Made by a program: the position numbers and the translations under genes. Under the pieces are notes generated by a model. It was not told the DNA's origin and made no database searches. It was given only the letters and a program-made list of their open reading frames with translations. This document shows positions 12,314 to 15,267 of a stretch of DNA of 15,267 nucleotides, piece by piece. Within the stretch, counting starts at the first letter, position 1. Each line of letters opens with the position of its first letter. Source of the stretch: JBOGZI01 sp050697275 (GTDB lineage Bacteria > Actinomycetota > Thermoleophilia > Solirubrobacterales > 70-9); assembly GCA_050697275.1 (NCBI GenBank), contig JBOGZI010000036.1:1-15267 (forward strand). Reading direction: 5' to 3'.

Positions 12314-13873
12314 ATGCAGATCCCCGGAGCACAAGCCCCGCGAGTCGCGATCGCCGTCCCCGGCGTCACCGTCGCTCTGCTGCTCGCCGGCTTCACGCCC
12401 CCCGCGCCGACAACCGAGCCCGCGGGCGCCCAGAAAAAGCCCGGGGCCAAGAAGAAGCCCGCCGACTGCCGCCCCGGTCAGGCGGGGGAGCGATGCCGCC
12501 AGGCCCGCGAGCGCGAGCGACGCCACCGCAAGGCGCGTCGCCGCGCCAATCGGAAGCAGAAGCGGCCCAACGTGATCGTGATCACCACCGACGACCAGAA
12601 CCAGAGCGACATGGTGGCGATGGGGGTGACGCTCGACCAGCTGGGCGATCACGGCACGACCTTCGCGAGCAGCTACGCCTCCAACCCGCTCTGCTGCCCC
12701 TCCCGCGCCACCTTCCTCACCGGACAGTACGCGCACAACCACGGCGTCGTCTCCACGGAGCTTCCCAACGGCTACGCCGCGCTCAACCACGCGAACACGC
12801 TGCCCGTCTGGCTGAAGAGCGCCAAGTATCGGACGGCGATGATCGGCAAGTACCTGAACGGCTACGGCCTCGTCAATCCGCGCGAGCGGCCCCCGGGCTG
12901 GAGCAAGTGGTACGCGCTCACCGGTGGGACCGACCAGAAGCGCTACAAGTTCCGCCTCAACGAGAACGGCAAGATCGTCAGGTACAAGCGGAAGAAGCGG
13001 GACTACGTCAGCGACGTGCTCGGGCGACAGGTGTACGAGCTGCTCCGCGAGTGGGCCCCACATCCGAAGCCCTTCTTCCTCTGGTTCAACCCCACCGCCC
13101 CCCACGGGCAGAACGGGGTTCCCTTCGACTCGACGCGGGACCCCGAGCCCGCCCCCCGTTACCTGGGGCGCTACGACCTGGCCCAGGCACCGCGCACTCC
13201 CAACTTCGACGAGGCCGACGTATCCGACAAGCCGGAGTTCATCCGCAACGAGCCGCCGCTCGGGACCGCCCGGATCGCCGACATCGACCGCCGCCAGCGC
13301 GGCCGGCTGGAGAGCCTGCTGTCGGTGGACGAGCAGGTCGGTCGGATCGTCAGGTTGCTCGCGAAGTCCAAGGACCTGGGCAAGACCTACATCATCTTCA
13401 CCTCCGACAACGGCCTGCAGCTCGGCGCCCACCGCCTCATCTTCAAGGCCTACCTCTACGAGGAGTCCACGCGGGTCCCCCTGATCATCCGCGGGCCCGG
13501 CTTCCCCGAGGGCGCCGTTCGCGAGCAGCTCGTCTCCAACATCGACCTGGCGCCGACCATCGTGGAGATCACCAGGGTGCAGCCCCGCCTCACCATGGAC
13601 GGGATCTCACTGCTTCCGCTCGCGAACAACATCGGCGCCGGGCTCGGCCGCGACCTGCTCTTCGAGAGCCAGATCGGCGGCGCCTACGGCATCCGCAGCG
13701 GCAAATGGATCTTCAACGAGTACGGCAACGGCGAGACGGAGCTCTACGACCTCGAGAGGGACCCGTTCGAGCTCGAGAGCCAGCACGCCAACCCCAACCT
13801 GCTCTCCCTCAAGACGATGCTCGACGCGCGGCTCAATCAGCTGCGCTTCTGCGCCGGCGCCACCTGCCGGTAG
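12314..13873 (+). CDS. Exported sulfatase 2, N-acetylglucosamine-6-sulfatase (GNS)-like
   Basis: This 519-aa sulfate-ester hydrolase is a paralogue of the one at 691-2355. A hydrophobic stretch at about 11-27 acts as signal peptide. A very basic linker follows (about 41-84) with two Cys (C52, C61) and many Arg/Lys, and then the sulfatase fold starts at RPNVIVITTDD (D93, D94). C127-C-P-S-R131 is the CxPxR formylglycine site. PTAPHGQ and the TSDNG segment supply the other metal/active-site residues. The protein ends exactly in CAGATCR, the Cys-pair motif also found in sulfatase 1 and, as CSGPTCR, in human GNS as I recall it. The substrate is unknown. The ATG at 12314 fits a compact signal peptide; the ATG at 12263 would add 17 residues. 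No Shine-Dalgarno is seen. It converges with the NTF2-like gene, 4 nt between stops. Confidence 0.9.
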   Translation: MQIPGAQAPRVAIAVPGVTVALLLAGFTPPAPTTEPAGAQKKPGAKKKPADCRPGQAGERCRQARERERRHRKARRRANRKQKRPNVIVITTDDQNQSDMVAMGVTLDQLGDHGTTFASSYASNPLCCPSRATFLTGQYAHNHGVVSTELPNGYAALNHANTLPVWLKSAKYRTAMIGKYLNGYGLVNPRERPPGWSKWYALTGGTDQKRYKFRLNENGKIVRYKRKKRDYVSDVLGRQVYELLREWAPHPKPFFLWFNPTAPHGQNGVPFDSTRDPEPAPRYLGRYDLAQAPRTPNFDEADVSDKPEFIRNEPPLGTARIADIDRRQRGRLESLLSVDEQVGRIVRLLAKSKDLGKTYIIFTSDNGLQLGAHRLIFKAYLYEESTRVPLIIRGPGFPEGAVREQLVSNIDLAPTIVEITRVQPRLTMDGISLLPLANNIGAGLGRDLLFESQIGGAYGIRSGKWIFNEYGNGETELYDLERDPFELESQHANPNLLSLKTMLDARLNQLRFCAGATCR

Positions 13874-13877
13874 CGGC

Positions 13878-14264
13878 TTATCCGGAGGGGGCGCCCAGCT
13901 CCTCGAGCTGGCGTCTCATCGCCTCGGCGAGCGCGTTGACGCCGCTCATCGGCCGCACGTAGACGGCCATCTCGCGCACCCGACCCTCGCCGTCGAAGCG
14001 CAGCAGGTCGACCCCCTCGACCTCGCGGTCTCCCACCTTGGCGCTGAAGCAGAGCGTCGCCACCTCCCCGGTCTCGACCTGGTCGGTGTAGCGAAAGTCC
14101 TCGAAGACCCGGACCACGGCGCCGAGCAGCGTCGCCACCGCCTCGCGGCCCTCGTAGGGCTTGTAGACCACCGGGCTCTTGAAGCTGACGTCCGGGGCGA
14201 ACAGCTCCTCGATCGCCGAGAAGTCCTTCGACTCGGCCGCTCGGCGAAAGGCGTCGCTCCTCAT
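13878..14264 (-). CDS. NTF2/SnoaL-like protein coupled to the sigma factor
   Basis: This 128-aa protein has the length and pattern of the SnoaL-like NTF2 fold. A helical start (MRSDAFRRAAESKDFSAIEE) leads to LFAPDVSFKSPVVYKPYEGR, then a sheet region with FEDFRYTDQVETGE, LCFSAKVGDREVEGVDLLRF and REMAVYVRPMSG. Such folds bind small hydrophobic ligands or act as isomerases/hydrolases, and the function here is unknown. The ATG at 14264 overlaps the TGA of the sigma factor gene (ATGA), and GAGGA abuts the start, so translation is probably coupled. The open frame extends far upstream, but that part overlaps the sigma gene in another frame and is rejected. The SnoaL tail of the sigma factor suggests both may sense related ligands. 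Confidence 0.85.
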   Translation of the reverse strand: MRSDAFRRAAESKDFSAIEELFAPDVSFKSPVVYKPYEGREAVATLLGAVVRVFEDFRYTDQVETGEVATLCFSAKVGDREVEGVDLLRFDGEGRVREMAVYVRPMSGVNALAEAMRRQLEELGAPSG

Positions 14265-15267
14265 TCCTCGAGCCGCTCCGGCAACCCGAAGCGCCCGTAC
14301 GCCTGCGCGAGCCTCTGGTAGTCCGTGGGCTGATACGGCGTCTGGGCCTGGACCTCGGGATCCGGGTCCTGGCTCGAGCGGACGATGAAGGCCGTCACGT
14401 CGCTGATCTCCTCGCCCTCGAAGCTGAGCACGTTGAGCGCGAACGGGGTGTAAGCGTTCTCCTCCGGGTCCCAGCTGTAGAAGGCGAGCGTGGGCTGGCC
14501 GTTCGCGTGGGAGAAGACGGGTCGCCAGCGGAAGTCGCCGGAGAGCGGCGAGTTCCGCATCCAGGTCGCGATCCCGTCGCGGCCGCGATACCAGGTGCTC
14601 ATCGGCGGCATCGAGAAGCTGGCGTCCTCGGCCAGCAGCCCGACGACCTCGTCGACGGCGCCGCGTTGCCACGCATCCACATAGCTCTCGACGATCTCGC
14701 GGACGCGGTCATCGCCGAGCGAGCGCAGGGCCTCCTGCTGGCTCTGCTCCGGTGTCCTCTCCTCGACCGCCTTGCGGGCGCGCTGCAGCGCGCTGTTCAC
14801 GGAGGCGGTGGTCGTCTCGAGCGCCGCGGCGGTCTCCTTCGCCGAGAACCCGAGCACCTCGCGCATGACCAGAACCGCCCGCTGGTTCGCCGGCAGGTGC
14901 TGGAGCGCGGCGATGAACGCCAGCTCGACCGCCTCGCGCTGCTCGTAGCGGGCCTCAGGCCCAGCGGCGCCGTCCTCGAAGGCGATCCGGTCGTCGGGAT
15001 AGGGCTCGATCCACACCGGCCCAAGCAGCGGCTCGTCGGGCGCGTCGCGGGGGCCAGCGGGCGGGCCGTGGTCGATCGGTAGGACGCGCCGGGGGCGCCG
15101 GGCGACGATGTCGAGGCAGGCGGTGGTGGCGATCTTGTACAGCCAGGGCCGCAGCGGGCGCCGGTCGTCGTACCTGGGTAGCCCGCGCCAGGCCCGTAGC
15201 AGCACGTCCTGGAGAGCGTCCTCCGCGTCGTGGACGGAGCCGAGCATCCGGTAGCAGTGCGCATGCA
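14261..15267 (-). CDS. ECF-type sigma factor with C-terminal SnoaL domain (SigX5-like), 5' end outside window
   Basis: This RNA polymerase sigma factor is cut by the window edge. In-frame codons continue to the last bases (HAHCYR before MLGSVHDAEDALQDV), and this HCYRMLGS start of region 2 is typical of the SigX5/SigJ-like branch, so the ATG at 15247 is internal. Region 2 includes DAEDALQDVLLRAW and WLYKIATTACLDIV. Region 4 is LQHLPANQRAVLVMREVLGF and SAKETAAALETTTASVNSAL, a helix-turn-helix. After about residue 185 (counted from 15247) a SnoaL-like domain follows (ESYVDAWQRGAVDEVVGLLA, then DASFSMPPMSTWYRG). In ECF groups with such tails the tail modulates sigma activity in place of a separate anti-sigma factor. 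The stop overlaps the next start (ATGA). The target promoters are unknown. Confidence 0.9.
   Translation of the reverse strand, partial: HAHCYRMLGSVHDAEDALQDVLLRAWRGLPRYDDRRPLRPWLYKIATTACLDIVARRPRRVLPIDHGPPAGPRDAPDEPLLGPVWIEPYPDDRIAFEDGAAGPEARYEQREAVELAFIAALQHLPANQRAVLVMREVLGFSAKETAAALETTTASVNSALQRARKAVEERTPEQSQQEALRSLGDDRVREIVESYVDAWQRGAVDEVVGLLAEDASFSMPPMSTWYRGRDGIATWMRNSPLSGDFRWRPVFSHANGQPTLAFYSWDPEENAYTPFALNVLSFEGEEISDVTAFIVRSSQDPDPEVQAQTPYQPTDYQRLAQAYGRFGLPERLEE

Noticed and set aside
11362..13962. Very long plus-strand frame (866 codons) across hbd and sulfatase 2
   Set aside because: It is antisense to the intact hbd and out of frame with the intact sulfatase 2. The composition is Arg/Pro/Gly-rich without domains.
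13878..14672. Extended version of the NTF2-like protein (264 codons)
   Set aside because: The N-terminal half overlaps the sigma factor in another frame and is low complexity. Homology-like sequence starts at the ATG at 14264, which has the ATGA overlap.
1..15267. CRISPR array, insertion sequence, prophage or toxin-antitoxin system
   Set aside because: No spaced direct repeats, transposase, integrase, phage structural or paired toxin genes were seen on either strand.

Overview
The window reads as chromosomal core sequence from a very GC-rich actinobacterium. Third codon positions are nearly all G or C. Several genes have a -10 hexamer (TAnnnT type) only 7-9 nt before the start codon and no Shine-Dalgarno sequence, the pattern of leaderless transcripts common in Actinomycetota. 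Gene content (two GNS-like sulfatases, a DivIVA-like protein, a sigma factor with a SnoaL tail, an acyl-CoA carboxylase beta subunit) fits Thermoleophilia/Solirubrobacterales, but that placement is inferred from recalled protein similarity, not from a marker gene. I see no CRISPR array, insertion sequence, integrase or phage module.

Layout. 1-300: a minus-strand tRNA-Gly(UCC)/tRNA-Pro(GGG) unit with a perfect TATAAT promoter and a strong hairpin terminator. Just upstream is the N-terminal remnant of an HNH-type zinc protein, cut off at the tRNA promoter. 691-2355: exported GNS-like sulfatase. 2401-2603: tRNA-Trp(CCA) and tRNA-Leu(UAG), each with its own -10. 2673-3251: four-helix membrane protein of unknown function. 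3261-4032 (minus): tRNA-Leu(CAA) followed after 6 nt by yedK (HMCES), a shield for abasic sites in single-stranded DNA. 4078-5274: membrane M28 metallopeptidase. 5288-7288: acetoacetyl-CoA synthetase. 7411-8451: membrane fatty acid desaturase. 8454-8803 (minus): membrane-anchored Rho-N-domain protein with a coupled 19-codon ORF. 8856-12159 (minus): operon of 3-hydroxybutyryl-CoA dehydrogenase, a DivIVA-like coiled-coil protein and an acyl-CoA carboxyltransferase subunit. 12314-13873: second GNS-like sulfatase, divergent from that operon. 13878-15267 (minus): SigX5-like ECF sigma factor (cut by the window edge) overlapping by ATGA with an NTF2/SnoaL-like protein.

How the genes fit together. 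Three genes concern short-chain acyl-CoAs: acetoacetate activation, 3-hydroxybutyryl-CoA oxidoreduction and acyl-CoA carboxylation. With the desaturase they suggest a local bias to lipid/C4 metabolism. The two sulfatases would act outside the membrane on sulfated sugars or similar esters, but the enzyme that makes their formylglycine is not in the window. The most unusual points are the tRNA-yedK arrangement, the 19-aa coupled ORF with a strong Shine-Dalgarno sequence, the M28 protease with membrane helices inside its catalytic domain, the DivIVA gene between two acyl-CoA genes, and the HNH gene cut at a tRNA promoter. Nothing here amounts to a clearly new multi-gene system.
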